64,000 nt of DNA from Oscillospiraceae bacterium (GTDB lineage: Bacteria; Bacillota; Clostridia; Oscillospirales; Oscillospiraceae), in contig WQSX01000004.1 of NCBI GenBank assembly GCA_009787625.1, positions 25,670-89,669 on the forward strand, in the 5' to 3' direction. Each line of letters starts with the position of its first letter. Position 1 is the stretch's first letter. The translations under genes and the position numbers were made by a program. This document shows, one piece after another, positions 9,011 to 20,153 of the stretch. The notes below the pieces were generated by a model that saw only the letters and a list, made by a program, of their open reading frames with translations, was not told where the DNA came from and did no database searches.

Positions 9011-10810
9011 ATGAAAAACATGAAAGTATCAGCAAAACTTTTGGTCAGTTTCGTTCTCGTAATTATCCTGACAGCCGCCGTTGGAATTGTCGGTATAGTT
9101 GGTATGCAACAAATTGCCGCAGCAAGTACCGAAATGTACAGCCAACAACTGCAACCCATGACTACTATGGGTTATGCATCGGAGTATTTCCAGCGCATCA
9201 GAGTCCAAATGAGAAATGTCGCACTCAACTCAGGCAACCAAGCCGCTATCGACAACTTTGAAGCAGAACTTATAGATCGTAAGCAAAACTTCTTGATTTT
9301 CTTCAATGATTTCAGGCAGTATCTGCACTCACCCGAAGCGCTCCAAGCTGCCAGCGAAATCGATACTGCTTACTCAACCATTTTCGCTCCCGGCGCACTT
9401 GAAATGGTGCAAGCTGCACGAGAAGATGCTGACACAGCAACCATGATGGAAATTCTCGGCAGAACAACAGCCGCCGGCGATCAAATTGCTAACAACATCA
9501 GCTCTATACTTGGAGTGCGTGTCGGTCAAGCTGCTGATTTGGAACAAACGAATGTAGATTTGAGCGGTATGATGCTTATAGTTATCATCGCAGTGCTCGT
9601 ATTTGCAGTAGCTGTTGCACTGGTACTTGCGTTCTACATCTCAGGACTTATCAGCAAGCCGCTTGTCACCCTCGCTCAGTTCTTCAGCAAAGCAGGCGGA
9701 ACAGGTGATATCGAACTCAGCCCTGAAGACAAAGCTGTTATCGGTAAGTACGGTCAAAATAAAGACGAAATCGGTTTGGCAATCAACGGTGCCGCATCAT
9801 TTGTTCAGCGAGTAACTGTTATCGCAGGTGAACTCGAAACAGTCGCCGGCGGTGACCTCAGAAGTGACCTGGTTCCTCTCTCTGCAAGAGACACAATGGG
9901 TAATTCTCTCGTCACAATGATGAAAAACCTTAACAATATGTTTAACGAAATAAACAACGCTTCCGGACAAGTTTCTGCCGGTAGTAAGCAAATTTCCGAC
10001 GGAGCTCAGTCACTTGCCCAAGGTAGTACAGAGCAAGCCGCATCAGTCCAACAGCTCAGCGCATCAATCTCCGACATTGCCGCAAAAACTAAAGAAAATG
10101 CAGATATGGCAAGCCGCGCAGCAACACTTGCAACTACAATTAAAACAAGTGCAGAAAAAGGCAGCGGTCAAATGGATGAAATGATGTCAGCAGTAAAAGA
10201 CATTAACGAATCCAGCCAAAACATCGGAAAAGTTATTAAGTCAATCGACGACATCGCATTCCAAACAAACATCCTCGCTCTCAATGCCGCTGTTGAAGCC
10301 GCAAGAGCAGGTCAGCATGGTAAAGGCTTTGCAGTTGTCGCGGAAGAAGTACGTAACCTCGCCGCAAAGAGTTCAGAGGCCGCAAAAGATACGGAAGCAC
10401 TCATTGCAGACTCTATCTCTAAAGCAGAGCAAGGCTCACGCATCGCAGATGAAACTGCTGAGAGCCTCCGTGAAATCGTATCAGGTATTGATGAGAGCAC
10501 AAAACTTGTCGGCGACATCGCACGCTCATCAGAAGAGCAAACAGTCGGCATAGACCAAGTCAACAGTGGTGTTGACCAAGTGGCGCAAGTTGTTCAGCAA
10601 AACAGCGCAACCGCAGAAGAATCTGCCGCCGCCTCTGAGGAAATGAGCGGACAAAGCATAATGCTTGAAGAACTCATCTCACGTTTCAAGTTAAAAGATG
10701 CAAACAACTCATCATTCAGCCTACCTGCCGCAGCATCCGCACCAAGTGCTCCTGCTGAGCTCCCCTCACCTTCTGCTGATGCAGACCTGGGAGATTTCGG
10801 TAAATACTAA
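9011..10810 (+). CDS. Methyl-accepting chemotaxis protein
   Basis: Two TM segments, HAMP-like region, hairpin tip [40 protein letters not shown]. Confidence 0.96.
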   Translation: MKNMKVSAKLLVSFVLVIILTAAVGIVGIVGMQQIAAASTEMYSQQLQPMTTMGYASEYFQRIRVQMRNVALNSGNQAAIDNFEAELIDRKQNFLIFFNDFRQYLHSPEALQAASEIDTAYSTIFAPGALEMVQAAREDADTATMMEILGRTTAAGDQIANNISSILGVRVGQAADLEQTNVDLSGMMLIVIIAVLVFAVAVALVLAFYISGLISKPLVTLAQFFSKAGGTGDIELSPEDKAVIGKYGQNKDEIGLAINGAASFVQRVTVIAGELETVAGGDLRSDLVPLSARDTMGNSLVTMMKNLNNMFNEINNASGQVSAGSKQISDGAQSLAQGSTEQAASVQQLSASISDIAAKTKENADMASRAATLATTIKTSAEKGSGQMDEMMSAVKDINESSQNIGKVIKSIDDIAFQTNILALNAAVEAARAGQHGKGFAVVAEEVRNLAAKSSEAAKDTEALIADSISKAEQGSRIADETAESLREIVSGIDESTKLVGDIARSSEEQTVGIDQVNSGVDQVAQVVQQNSATAEESAAASEEMSGQSIMLEELISRFKLKDANNSSFSLPAAASAPSAPAELPSPSADADLGDFGKY

Positions 10811-10830
10811 GAAAAACTATACAATTTACA

Positions 10831-10865
10831 AGGGCTGTAGCACTGCGCTACAGCCCTTGTTTGTT
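10831..10865 (+). terminator. Intrinsic terminator after the MCP gene
   Basis: AAGGGCTGTAGCactgcGCTACAGCCCTT followed by GTTTGTTTG. Confidence 0.85.
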
Positions 10866-10885
10866 TGTCGATAACCGGAACCCTT

Positions 10886-10913
10886 GTCATTCTGCGCGCA
10901 GTCGCAGAATGAC
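10886..10913. repeat. REP-like small palindrome
   Basis: GTCATTCTGCG CGCAGT CGCAGAATGAC inverted repeat between convergent genes. Confidence 0.55.
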
Positions 10914-10939
10914 GTGAGATACTGAAACTTTTGTGTTGG

Positions 10940-13729
10940 TTACCTTAGCAAATACTGTCTGAGAACTTGTATGACTTTCGCTACATCAAGCGGCTTACCA
11001 AGATGTGCATTCATACCCGCTTTCTCACATTCCTCAATGTCCTCTCTGAACACATTTGCTGTCATTGCAATTATCGGAAGCGTTTTGATGTTTTTAATAT
11101 CAAGCTCTCTGATTTGCCTTGTTGCCTCAAGCCCGTCCATATGAGGCATTTGAATGTCCATAAAAACAATATCATATTTATCAGGATTTTCTTTTATCAA
11201 ATTGACGGCTTCCCTACCGTTCTCAGCGCAGTCTATTTTAATACCTGAGCCACTGAGCAGAGCTATTAGAATTTCGCGGTTGATTTCAACATCTTCAGCG
11301 AACAGCATTGATTTTTCAGAAAACTCCCCGTCCTTAATCTCATCGGGGGCTGTTATGACATTGCTTTGGTTCACATCGGGGTTAGGCATGGAATGCAGGT
11401 TTTTTGTACTCCGCCTGACTTTGATTGTAAATATGACTTTAGTGCCAAGACCTTCTTCTGATTCAATTGATATCTGCCCACCCATAAGGGAAACAATTCT
11501 CTTTGAAATCACAAGTCCGAGACCTGTTCCTCCAAATTCACGGTTTGTGCCGCTGCTCGCCTGCTCAAAAGCACTAAATAGTTTCTTTGCCTGCTCATTA
11601 GAAATCCCTATTCCGGTATCCGACACTTCTACACGAACTTTACATGTATCACCTTTCTCTGACACAAGACTCGCATCAAGGTTTATGCGACCTCCCTCAG
11701 GGGTGAATTTTACGGCATTTGATAGGAGATTGGTAAGAACCTGCGCAAGTCGTTGGTCATCTCCTATCACAAAACGCGGCAACTTTTTATCAATATTAAA
11801 CGTGAGTGTCTGTTGCTTTTCCTCTCTGCGGAAACTTACGATGGAAATTGCCCTCTCTACCATATGCTCAAAATTATATTCAATCGGGAACAGTTCCAGT
11901 TTGTTTGCTTCTATCTTTGCCATATCGAGCACATCGGAAATAACTCCAAGCAGGTGTGATGATGCCTCTTCAATTTTTCTGAGTGCAAGGTTCTTATCAG
12001 CTGTGTTTCTTGCTTTTTTGCCCAAGGTTGTCATTCCAAAAATGGCGTTGAGAGGTGTCCGCATCTCATGGCTCATGTTAGATAGAAACTCAGATTTTGC
12101 CCTACTTGCGGCATACGCTTGATCCAGTGCGTTTTCCAGTTGCTCTGATGTCTCTTTTAAATCTTTTGTCATTTCGTTTCTGACAAGTGCGTTTGCGAGC
12201 ATCTTACTCACTGAGCGCAATATTATTTCCTCATGCTCTGTAAAAGTTCTCTCATTTACGCAATCATCAAAACCAATGATTCCCCAAAATTTATCCTCTA
12301 AGAAAATCGGAACTACCAAAATAGATATAATGCCCTGTGGAGCCAGTGCCGCCTTTTCGGGGGCATCCATATTTTTGACAAGACCGTTGACACACTTGCC
12401 ATATGGCAGTATGTCAAGCCATGACGGAACAGACTCATCAAGGGCAATGTTCATCGTATATTGGTTGCCCTGCTGAGGCTCTACGTCCTCCGACCACTCG
12501 TAAACTTGCGATGTAAACATTCTGTCATCTACGAGATAGTTTTTCCAAATGTACATTCTATCGACCCTTACGGCATGGGCAATCATACCCATTGCCATGT
12601 GCAGGTCTACTTCAAACTCACCGAAACTTGATTTTGGCTCAAGAAGGACAGAGGAAACTTGATTTACTACATTTAATAGTCTGTCTTTGTGCTCATTTTC
12701 AGTCGCATCATTGAGCATAACTACTTTACAGAGGGCGTCACCATATTTATCACTCTCTATAGAGAGTGTCATCTCGCATGTTCTGATTCCCTGTTTGGTT
12801 TCGACAGTTACAAAATCATAGGTTTTACTTTTGGAGAAAAACTCCTGCTCCGGCACTAAGCCGTCGTTACGTAAAATTTTTGATATATTCTCACCTACTA
12901 CGCTTTTGCCCATATCATAAAACGCATCAAACGCTTTGTTTGCAAGCCCGATAGTGTTTTCGTGGTCAAGTACGAGGGTTGGAATTATCGAGTACCTGAA
13001 AATGTAGCCCGATACGTTGGGAATTGTTATGCTAAAGGTCTGATTAATTCTAACCGAAGCGAATATTGCAATTGAGGGTATTAAAATCAAGGTTGAACCC
13101 AGCGGCATTGCTGTGCCGCCGGTGAAGGTCGGTATTATGTATTCAAATGCGAGTGCAGGAGGAGAAATCAAGAGTATAAGAAAAAAGATTCTTCCGGCAT
13201 GAGTTTTGTAGCGTTTAAGCCCACTTTCAAGCCACCACCGCAAATGCAGTATAAATATAGCAGCAACTAAAACAGACATATACAGAAACATAGTCCATGC
13301 AAATATGTTGTTATTATAGTTAAATTGACTGCCGTAATCTGTAAAAACTTTCTCTATGTCACCAAAGATGATAAACTTTCCCGCAATAAGCAAACTAAAT
13401 AACGGTGAAACTTTAATTGCCAAATTTGAAACTTTGGTTTTAATTTTGACCATATTTGTGAGAAAAGTTAGCCAGCATGGGAAGAACATGTATCCGGCAA
13501 TAAAACCCATCGACCAAAAAAACTTAAACAGAGCTTCGTCTTCAGAAATCGTCATAAATCCGAATAGAATTGCATAAACTGCCAGACAAATTACTGTTTT
13601 GATATAATCTTTTTGCGACTTTGACTTCGTAAATAACCTGTACGTAGAAACCATTAGATAAATATAAATAAAGAAAACAACAAAGAATAATGATGCAACA
13701 AAATAAACCGAACTTAACGATATAAACAT
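10940..13729 (-). CDS. Hybrid sensor histidine kinase/response regulator with multi-TM N-terminus and GAF-like domain
   Basis: SNMSHEMRTPLNAI (HisKA), GTGLGLVISKRIV (HATPase), DIVFMDIQMPHMDGLEATRQIR (REC). Confidence 0.94.
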   Translation of the reverse strand: MFISLSSVYFVASLFFVVFFIYIYLMVSTYRLFTKSKSQKDYIKTVICLAVYAILFGFMTISEDEALFKFFWSMGFIAGYMFFPCWLTFLTNMVKIKTKVSNLAIKVSPLFSLLIAGKFIIFGDIEKVFTDYGSQFNYNNNIFAWTMFLYMSVLVAAIFILHLRWWLESGLKRYKTHAGRIFFLILLISPPALAFEYIIPTFTGGTAMPLGSTLILIPSIAIFASVRINQTFSITIPNVSGYIFRYSIIPTLVLDHENTIGLANKAFDAFYDMGKSVVGENISKILRNDGLVPEQEFFSKSKTYDFVTVETKQGIRTCEMTLSIESDKYGDALCKVVMLNDATENEHKDRLLNVVNQVSSVLLEPKSSFGEFEVDLHMAMGMIAHAVRVDRMYIWKNYLVDDRMFTSQVYEWSEDVEPQQGNQYTMNIALDESVPSWLDILPYGKCVNGLVKNMDAPEKAALAPQGIISILVVPIFLEDKFWGIIGFDDCVNERTFTEHEEIILRSVSKMLANALVRNEMTKDLKETSEQLENALDQAYAASRAKSEFLSNMSHEMRTPLNAIFGMTTLGKKARNTADKNLALRKIEEASSHLLGVISDVLDMAKIEANKLELFPIEYNFEHMVERAISIVSFRREEKQQTLTFNIDKKLPRFVIGDDQRLAQVLTNLLSNAVKFTPEGGRINLDASLVSEKGDTCKVRVEVSDTGIGISNEQAKKLFSAFEQASSGTNREFGGTGLGLVISKRIVSLMGGQISIESEEGLGTKVIFTIKVRRSTKNLHSMPNPDVNQSNVITAPDEIKDGEFSEKSMLFAEDVEINREILIALLSGSGIKIDCAENGREAVNLIKENPDKYDIVFMDIQMPHMDGLEATRQIRELDIKNIKTLPIIAMTANVFREDIEECEKAGMNAHLGKPLDVAKVIQVLRQYLLR

Positions 13730-13826
13730 ATAAATGACCATCCAAAAAAAGATTGCGCCCTGCTATAAAAATATTATAGCAGAAAACAATCCTTTTTCAA
13801 CAATCAACAAATTATTTTACAAACAA

Positions 13827-14339
13827 TTAATAGTCGCCATTTTCGTCGTCGCCAACTTCATCTATTTCAAGTTCAATTTCATATCTGCAATCAGGGCAAA
13901 CAACTAACTCGTTTTCAATGTCAGCTTCGTCAAGTTCAATTTCTGTGCCGCAATTCGGACATGTTATGTCATATAGGAATTCGACCTCTTCTTCGTGTGC
14001 TCCGCAGCCGCCACAGCCTTTTGCACCTTCTTCATCATAATAGTCGTCTTCATCGTCTAAATCGTCCAAATCGTCTAAATAGTCCTCGTCGTCATGAGCC
14101 CCGCTCTCAAGGTCTTCAATCAATTCTTCCAATGCTTCTTCAACATTTGCCAAGTCATCGGAAAGCTCATCGAGTTCCTCTCCAATATCAAGTGCGTTGT
14201 CGGTTAAATCTTCGATTTCATCAGCCATGTCTGTAATTGTGTCAATCATTATGCGAATGACTTTTCCGAGATCTCTATCCTCGATATCCATGCCCTCTAC
14301 GAGCCCTCTAAGATACGAAACTTTTTCCTTAATAGTCAT
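13827..14339 (-). CDS. CD1247-like protein with C-terminal zinc ribbon
   Basis: MTIKEKVSYLRGLVEGMDIE N-terminus; acidic linker; CPNCGTEIEL...CPDCRYEIEL. Confidence 0.75.
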   Translation of the reverse strand: MTIKEKVSYLRGLVEGMDIEDRDLGKVIRIMIDTITDMADEIEDLTDNALDIGEELDELSDDLANVEEALEELIEDLESGAHDDEDYLDDLDDLDDEDDYYDEEGAKGCGGCGAHEEEVEFLYDITCPNCGTEIELDEADIENELVVCPDCRYEIELEIDEVGDDENGDY

Positions 14340-14352
14340 GTTCTATCCTCCC

Positions 14353-14916
14353 TTAATTTTTTGTGCGTTCCATATATTCACCGGATCTGGTGTCAATGCG
14401 TATTCTTTCACCTTCTTCAATAAAAAGCGGCACTTTGACCTCTGCACCGGTTTCTACGGTCGCGGGCTTGAGAACATTTGTCGCTGTGTCGCCTTTGAAT
14501 CCCGGGTCAGTTTCTGTAACAACGAGATCAACAAAATTTGGTGGGTCTACATTAAAAACCTTTCCTTTATATGAATGAACATTGCATACTGTATTTTCCT
14601 TGACAAACTTAAAGTTATCGGAGAGCAAGTCTGTTCCGATAGGTTCAAGTTCGTAAGTTTCTTGATCCATGAAATAGAAAAGCTCGCCGTCGGTGTAGCT
14701 GTATTCCATGTCGCGCCGCTCTACAAATGCATTTTCAAATTTGTCGGTTGGGTTAAAAGATGTTTCAACCACAGCTCCCGTGATAACATTTTTCACTTTT
14801 GTTCGTACAAATGCTGCACCTTTTCCGGGTTTGACATGTTGGAATTCAACCACTTGCATGACTTTTCCATCCCATTCAAAGGTTACTCCATTTCTAAAAT
14901 CACCTGCAGAAATCAT
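14353..14916 (-). CDS. efp: Translation elongation factor P
   Basis: [40 protein letters not shown]; full length. Confidence 0.97.
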   Translation of the reverse strand: MISAGDFRNGVTFEWDGKVMQVVEFQHVKPGKGAAFVRTKVKNVITGAVVETSFNPTDKFENAFVERRDMEYSYTDGELFYFMDQETYELEPIGTDLLSDNFKFVKENTVCNVHSYKGKVFNVDPPNFVDLVVTETDPGFKGDTATNVLKPATVETGAEVKVPLFIEEGERIRIDTRSGEYMERTKN

Positions 14917-15001
14917 TATTTATACTTCCTTTTTTGTTGTTTCGTGTATTGTTTCGTATATTGCATATTTTAACTTATTTTTGAGACAAGTGCAAGAAAA
15001 A

Positions 15002-16066
15002 TCATATAACAATTAATTCCTTTGGCAATTTTGTTATATTTTCACAGCCATCTTCTGTAATATAGAGTACATCTTCTATCCTAACGCCAAAACGTCCGGG
15101 CAGGTAGATTCCCGGCTCGGCTGAAATTACTGCACCTGCGGGGAGTATGTCTTTTGACAATGGTGATGCTTTAAGCGTTTCGTGTACTTCAAGCCCGATT
15201 GAGTGTCCAAATCCATGCTCAAAGTAATCACCGTAACCTGCTTCTTTTATCACGTCTCTGGCGGCGGCGTCCACATCAACACCTTTTGCACCTGCGATAA
15301 TGGCGGCAATACCTTCTTTTTGTGCTTTAAGCACTGTTTCATAAACTTTAATCATTTCATCATCAGGCTTGCCTATGCATAAAGTCCGTGTTGTATCACT
15401 GCACCAACCGTCAAGATTTACGCCGAAGTCGATAGTGAGAAATCCTTTTGAAATTTTCTCATTGCCGGGAGTGCCGTGCGGGCGACTGGATTTTGCACCT
15501 GATACAACGATTGGGTCAAACGATTTATCGTCAGCACCGTTTTTAAGTGAGCGGTAGATAATCTCTGCCGCAATTTCCTTTTCGGTGACATCTGTACTGA
15601 TTAGCGGCAAAATTTCATTAAAAACTTTCTCCGCAAGGCGTTGGGCTTTAATCATTTGGTCGATGTCATTGCGAGATTTTACGTTGCGTATTTCATCGAT
15701 TTTTTTCTGTGCGGCAATTAGCTCCACTCCAAACTTTTCGACCCAGTCTTTATGGGTGGAAAACGGTATGTGTGTATCTTCAAATCCGACTGATTTTACA
15801 TTGTTTTCTTTGAGAATAGAATCTATTATGTCGGTATATGTATTTCCGCTTGAAAGCTCTACAACATTTGCTTCTTTAACTGACTGCTGTGCCACCTCTA
15901 AATATCTAAAATCGATGATGAACCACGCATCTTTTTCTGTCACGATTAACGCTCCTGCGCTTGATTTGAAACCTGTTGCAAAGAGTCTGTTGATTTGGTT
16001 TGTTATGAGTAGCGCATCACAGCCCAGTTCAGGTATAACGTTTTTAAGTCTTTTAATGTTGTTCAT
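15002..16066 (-). CDS. Xaa-Pro aminopeptidase (M24 family)
   Basis: LTIDFGVNLDGWCSDTTRT, HGFGHSIGLEVHE, ISAEPGIY, GVRIEDV metal-site motifs. Confidence 0.93.
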   Translation of the reverse strand: MNNIKRLKNVIPELGCDALLITNQINRLFATGFKSSAGALIVTEKDAWFIIDFRYLEVAQQSVKEANVVELSSGNTYTDIIDSILKENNVKSVGFEDTHIPFSTHKDWVEKFGVELIAAQKKIDEIRNVKSRNDIDQMIKAQRLAEKVFNEILPLISTDVTEKEIAAEIIYRSLKNGADDKSFDPIVVSGAKSSRPHGTPGNEKISKGFLTIDFGVNLDGWCSDTTRTLCIGKPDDEMIKVYETVLKAQKEGIAAIIAGAKGVDVDAAARDVIKEAGYGDYFEHGFGHSIGLEVHETLKASPLSKDILPAGAVISAEPGIYLPGRFGVRIEDVLYITEDGCENITKLPKELIVI

Positions 16067-16147
16067 CTTGGTGGCTCTCCTTAAATGTAATAGATTTTAG
16101 TCGATTGCGAGCACGAGTTTCGCAATTGCCTATAAATATAGATTTGT

Positions 16148-16654
16148 TCAATGTTTGTTTTTGCACAGCAATCTTATTGGTACTTCAAAATAGTAGCGTA
16201 GAGCTAGGAATATATTTGTGAATCCTTTAGGGCGCACTAAGATTGGTGTAACTCCTGCGAGATTCGCACTGAGTACGTCTGTAAATGTCTGGTCTCCAAC
16301 AAGTGCCGATTCACTCGGCTCAAAACCACTCTCCCGCATTGCTTTTTTCAATGGCCGCGGAGAGGGTTTCCCCGCTTTCATGATAAAGCCAATGTCCAGT
16401 GCTTTAGCGAAACCTTCAACACGGTCGGTGCGTGTGCTGTTTGAAATGATAAAAGGTTTTATCTCACTCACTTTTAGTTTTTCAAACCATTTCAGCACAG
16501 GCTCGCTCGGCTCATTTTCGTTATATGCCGCAATGGTGTTATCGAGGTCGAGCATGAGAAATCTAATCCCCTGCTCGGCCAGAAGCTCCATTTCGATGTC
16601 TGTGAGGTCTTTAAATGAGTGTTTTGCTATAAAGCAAATCTTACCTTTACTCAT
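16148..16654 (-). CDS. YqeG family HAD IIIA-type phosphatase
   Basis: [29 protein letters not shown]...[11 protein letters not shown]...[10 protein letters not shown]. Confidence 0.92.
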   Translation of the reverse strand: MSKGKICFIAKHSFKDLTDIEMELLAEQGIRFLMLDLDNTIAAYNENEPSEPVLKWFEKLKVSEIKPFIISNSTRTDRVEGFAKALDIGFIMKAGKPSPRPLKKAMRESGFEPSESALVGDQTFTDVLSANLAGVTPILVRPKGFTNIFLALRYYFEVPIRLLCKNKH

Positions 16655-17894
16655 AGAGCGGATATTTATCGCATAACTTGTCTACTTCGCCGCGGATATA
16701 GTCGGCTTTTGCATCGAAATCAGATGCGGCATAGTAGATGAGCTCTGCCACTTTTTTCATTTCCTCTTCCCCGAAACCACGTGTTGTAACAGCAGGTGTG
16801 CCGATTCTGATACCGCTGGTGATTTTTGCAGGCTGTGGGTCGTTTGGAATCTTGTTTTTATTTGTTGCAATATGCACACGGTCGAGATTTACTTCCATGT
16901 CCATGCCTGTAGTGTCAAATTTGCGCAGGTCAACAAGCATCAAATGATTATCTGTGCCGCCTGATACGAGGTCAAATCCTCTACTGACCAGTTCGCTTGC
17001 AAGAGTTTTGGCGTTGGCAAGTGTCTTTTTCTGATACTCTTTAAATTCAGGTTTTAGCGCCTCGCCAAAGGCAATTGCCTTAGCCGCAATGATGTGCATG
17101 AGCGGGCCACCTTGTGAGCCGGGGAAAACTGCTGAATTCATCTTTTTGGCTATCTCTTCATTATTTGTCATCATAATGCCGCCGCGTGTTCCGCGAAGGG
17201 TTTTATGTGTTGTGCTTGTAGTGATATCGGCATACGGTACAGGGTCAGGGTGCTCCCCGGCTGCAACAAGTCCGCAGATATGAGCCATGTCAACAAGCAA
17301 ATACGCTCCAACTTCTTTTGCAATTTCGGAAAACTTCTTAAAATCAATTTTTCGAGGGTAGGCTGAGGCACCTGCTATTATCATTTTCGGTTTTGACTCT
17401 TTGGCTACTTTTAGGACTTCATCGTAGTCAATCATTTGTGTGTTCAGGTCAACACCGTAGTCTACTACGTTGTAGTATTTGCCGGAAAAGTTTGCTTTAC
17501 TGCCGTGTGTGAGGTGTCCGCCGTGGTCGAGGTTCATGCCTAGGATTGTGTCGCCCGGTTTGCATAGAACCATAAATGCAGAAAAGTTTGCAGATGCGCC
17601 TGAATGTGATTGCACATTTACATATTTTGCGCCGAAAAGCTTTTTTGCTCGCTCTATTGCGATGTTTTCAAGAACATCAACTTCTTCACAGCCGCCGTAA
17701 TATCGCTTGCCGGGATAACCTTCTGCGTATTTATTTGTGAGTATTGACCCCGCTGCCATCAAAACTGCTTGACTCACAATATTTTCAGACGCTATCAGCT
17801 CTATATGCCTGCGCTGGCGGGCATACTCACGTTCTATGGCACGACCGACTTCCTCATCTCGCTCCAAAATATAAGACATCATCTCGTTTATCAT
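16647..17894 (-). CDS. glyA: Serine hydroxymethyltransferase
   Basis: [31 protein letters not shown]-lysine motif. Confidence 0.97.
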   Translation of the reverse strand: MINEMMSYILERDEEVGRAIEREYARQRRHIELIASENIVSQAVLMAAGSILTNKYAEGYPGKRYYGGCEEVDVLENIAIERAKKLFGAKYVNVQSHSGASANFSAFMVLCKPGDTILGMNLDHGGHLTHGSKANFSGKYYNVVDYGVDLNTQMIDYDEVLKVAKESKPKMIIAGASAYPRKIDFKKFSEIAKEVGAYLLVDMAHICGLVAAGEHPDPVPYADITTSTTHKTLRGTRGGIMMTNNEEIAKKMNSAVFPGSQGGPLMHIIAAKAIAFGEALKPEFKEYQKKTLANAKTLASELVSRGFDLVSGGTDNHLMLVDLRKFDTTGMDMEVNLDRVHIATNKNKIPNDPQPAKITSGIRIGTPAVTTRGFGEEEMKKVAELIYYAASDFDAKADYIRGEVDKLCDKYPLYE

Positions 17895-18048
17895 TGGTAT
17901 TCCTCCGTTTTGGTAAATCTTCAACCATTTAAGTTATGTTAATTATGTTTAGTTTCACTACGTACATTTTCAAGTATAGCACACTCTTTCAAAATGTGCT
18001 ATACTAATTTTCAATACTGATATACAAAGGAAAGGGCTTGTCATTTTT

Positions 18049-18684
18049 ATGTTTAAAAAGAAGCAGATAAACGAGATTATCAACCTCTTAAAGGAGAGTT
18101 ATCCTGAGCCCATTTGTGCTCTTGAGTATAAAAAGGATTATGAACTACTCTTTGCCACAAGGCTTGCGGCGCAATGCACTGACGCCCGTGTAAACACTGT
18201 TACACCAATTTTATTTGAGCGGTTTCCAACGCTTCAATCGCTTGCTGAGGCAGATGTGACAGAAGTTGAAAAAATTGTCCATCCTTGCGGTTTTTTCAGA
18301 ACAAAAGCGAAAGATATCGTAGATGCTTCCATTATGATTTTAACAAAGTTTGACGGCAAAGTTCCCGGCACCATGGAAGAACTTCTTATGCTTCCGGGTG
18401 TGGGGAGAAAGACGGCAAACCTCATTTTAGGGGACATTTTTAATAAGTCCGCTGTTGTTGTTGACACACATTGCATCAGGCTCACAAACCGCATTGGTTT
18501 TGTGAATGTCAAAGACCCCGTGAAAATTGAAATGGCTCTGAAAGAGGTGTTGCCACCCGAAGAGTCTTCAGATTTTTGCCACCGCCTTGTATTGCACGGA
18601 CGTGCTGTCTGTACGGCAAGAAATCCGGCTTGCGGGAGGTGTACATTAGCAAGCTTATGCCGTCATGCAAGAAATTCCTTGTAA
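18049..18684 (+). CDS. nth: Endonuclease III
   Basis: LPGVGRKTANLIL HhH; VDTHCIRLTNRIG; CTARNPACGRCTLASLC Fe-S ligands. Confidence 0.96.
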   Translation: MFKKKQINEIINLLKESYPEPICALEYKKDYELLFATRLAAQCTDARVNTVTPILFERFPTLQSLAEADVTEVEKIVHPCGFFRTKAKDIVDASIMILTKFDGKVPGTMEELLMLPGVGRKTANLILGDIFNKSAVVVDTHCIRLTNRIGFVNVKDPVKIEMALKEVLPPEESSDFCHRLVLHGRAVCTARNPACGRCTLASLCRHARNSL

Positions 18685-18740
18685 TTACCGGTAAAGTGTG
18701 TTAAAATTCCATTCTAATTGAGAATTTAGTAAGGACGTGA

Positions 18741-18959
18741 GTGAATTTGCTATTTAGGCAGGATATGGAGCCGAGCTGTTCATATTGTCAATATGGGGTG
18801 AGTCTTGGGCTTGGTGAGGTTGTTTGCAGAAAATGCGGTATCATGTCTTCGCATGGTAAATGCAACTCCTTTCGTTATGACCCAACCAAGCGAGAGCCTG
18901 ATTTTGCAGTGAGGCTAAACACCTCAGATCTAGACGAAGGCGATTTTGCGCTGACATAA
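18741..18959 (+). CDS. Small zinc-ribbon-like hypothetical protein
   Basis: CSYCQYG...CRKCGIM cysteine pairs; downstream of nth. Confidence 0.6.
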   Translation: MNLLFRQDMEPSCSYCQYGVSLGLGEVVCRKCGIMSSHGKCNSFRYDPTKREPDFAVRLNTSDLDEGDFALT

Positions 18960-19008
18960 CCCCCCCTTAAAATTGCTCATATAGGCGATTAAGCGTTGTG
19001 AAGCAATA

Positions 19009-20007
19009 CTATCTTTCGATAAATCCAACCTTTTTATACACTTTGCGGAGCGTCTTATTTGCGATATAAGACGCTTTTTCTGCGCCTTTTTTGTAGACTT
19101 CCTGCATATATGCTTTATCGGCAAGCAATCTTTCGGTTTCTTCACGGATTGGACGAAGAAGCTCAACAACAGCCTCGCCGACACATGGCTTAAATTCGCC
19201 ATATCCCCTGCCGGAGAATTCTTTTTCTATTTCTTCAAAGCTCTTGCCTGTGGCGCACGAATAGATTTGCATGAGGTTTGAAATACCCGGTTTAGTTTCC
19301 TGATCAAAGCGCACTTCTGTTTCGCTGTCTGTAACCGCTCTTTTGAACGAGCGCATGATGTCTTCCGGTTTGTCCATGATGAGAATACATCCGCCATCGG
19401 CAATTTCTGATTTTGACATTTTCTTTGTGGGAGCTTGTAAATCCATGATTTTCGCACCAACTGTCGGAATGTATGGCTCAGGAATTTTAAACACATCACC
19501 GAATACGCCGTTAAAGCGCACAGCAATGTCGCGGGTCAGTTCAACATGTTGCTTTTGGTCTGCGCCGACAGGCACCAGGTCTGTTCCATAGAGCAAAATG
19601 TCCGCCGCTTGCAGGGTTGGATATGTGAATAGTCCTGCATTTATGTTCTCGGCATTTTTAGACGACTTGTCTTTAAATTGCGCCATACGGCTCAGTTCGC
19701 CGAACATAGTAAAGCAATTTAACACCCACGCGAGTTGGGCGTGTGCCAGCACATGGCTTTGAATAAACAGTGTGTTCTCGTCGGGGTCAATTCCACAGGC
19801 AATAAACTGTGCTATCTGCTCCAGTTGATTTTTCCTGAGTTGTGCGGGTACCTGACGGGTTGTAATCGCATGCATATCCACTGTCATGTACAGGCATTCG
19901 TATTCATTCGAGAGAGCCGCCCAGTTTCTAAACGCCCCCAAATATGACCCCAAAGTAGCCGACCCACTGGGCTGAATGCCCGATAAAATAATTTTCTTGT
20001 TTTCCAT
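19009..20007 (-). CDS. trpS: Tryptophanyl-tRNA synthetase
   Basis: MENKKIILSGIQPSGSATLGSYLGAFRNW...KKMSKS. Start corrected from the supplied ORF, which reads through repeat copy 4. Confidence 0.96.
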   Translation of the reverse strand: MENKKIILSGIQPSGSATLGSYLGAFRNWAALSNEYECLYMTVDMHAITTRQVPAQLRKNQLEQIAQFIACGIDPDENTLFIQSHVLAHAQLAWVLNCFTMFGELSRMAQFKDKSSKNAENINAGLFTYPTLQAADILLYGTDLVPVGADQKQHVELTRDIAVRFNGVFGDVFKIPEPYIPTVGAKIMDLQAPTKKMSKSEIADGGCILIMDKPEDIMRSFKRAVTDSETEVRFDQETKPGISNLMQIYSCATGKSFEEIEKEFSGRGYGEFKPCVGEAVVELLRPIREETERLLADKAYMQEVYKKGAEKASYIANKTLRKVYKKVGFIER

Positions 20008-20041
20008 TTTTTCCTCCAATATACCATTATGCGCTATTTCC

Positions 20042-20137
20042 GCAGATGACGGGCAATTTGCTCCGCTTTTTTTCGAGCCATCGGGATCTACACCGCTGTT
20101 CTCGAAAAAAAGACTCCACAAACAGCCCATCATCTGC
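20042..20137 (-). repeat. Family-A hairpin element, copy 4
   Basis: GCAGATGACGGGC...GCCCATCATCTGC arms with invariant core. Confidence 0.9.
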
Positions 20138-20153
20138 TAGACTCAGCAAATTT

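Noticed and set aside
11154-12122. 322-aa plus-strand ORF antisense to the histidine kinase
   Set aside because: Fully antisense to strongly conserved HisKA/HATPase coding sequence; Ser/Leu-rich artefact of codon bias. The same applies to most other plus-strand ORFs opposite recognised genes.
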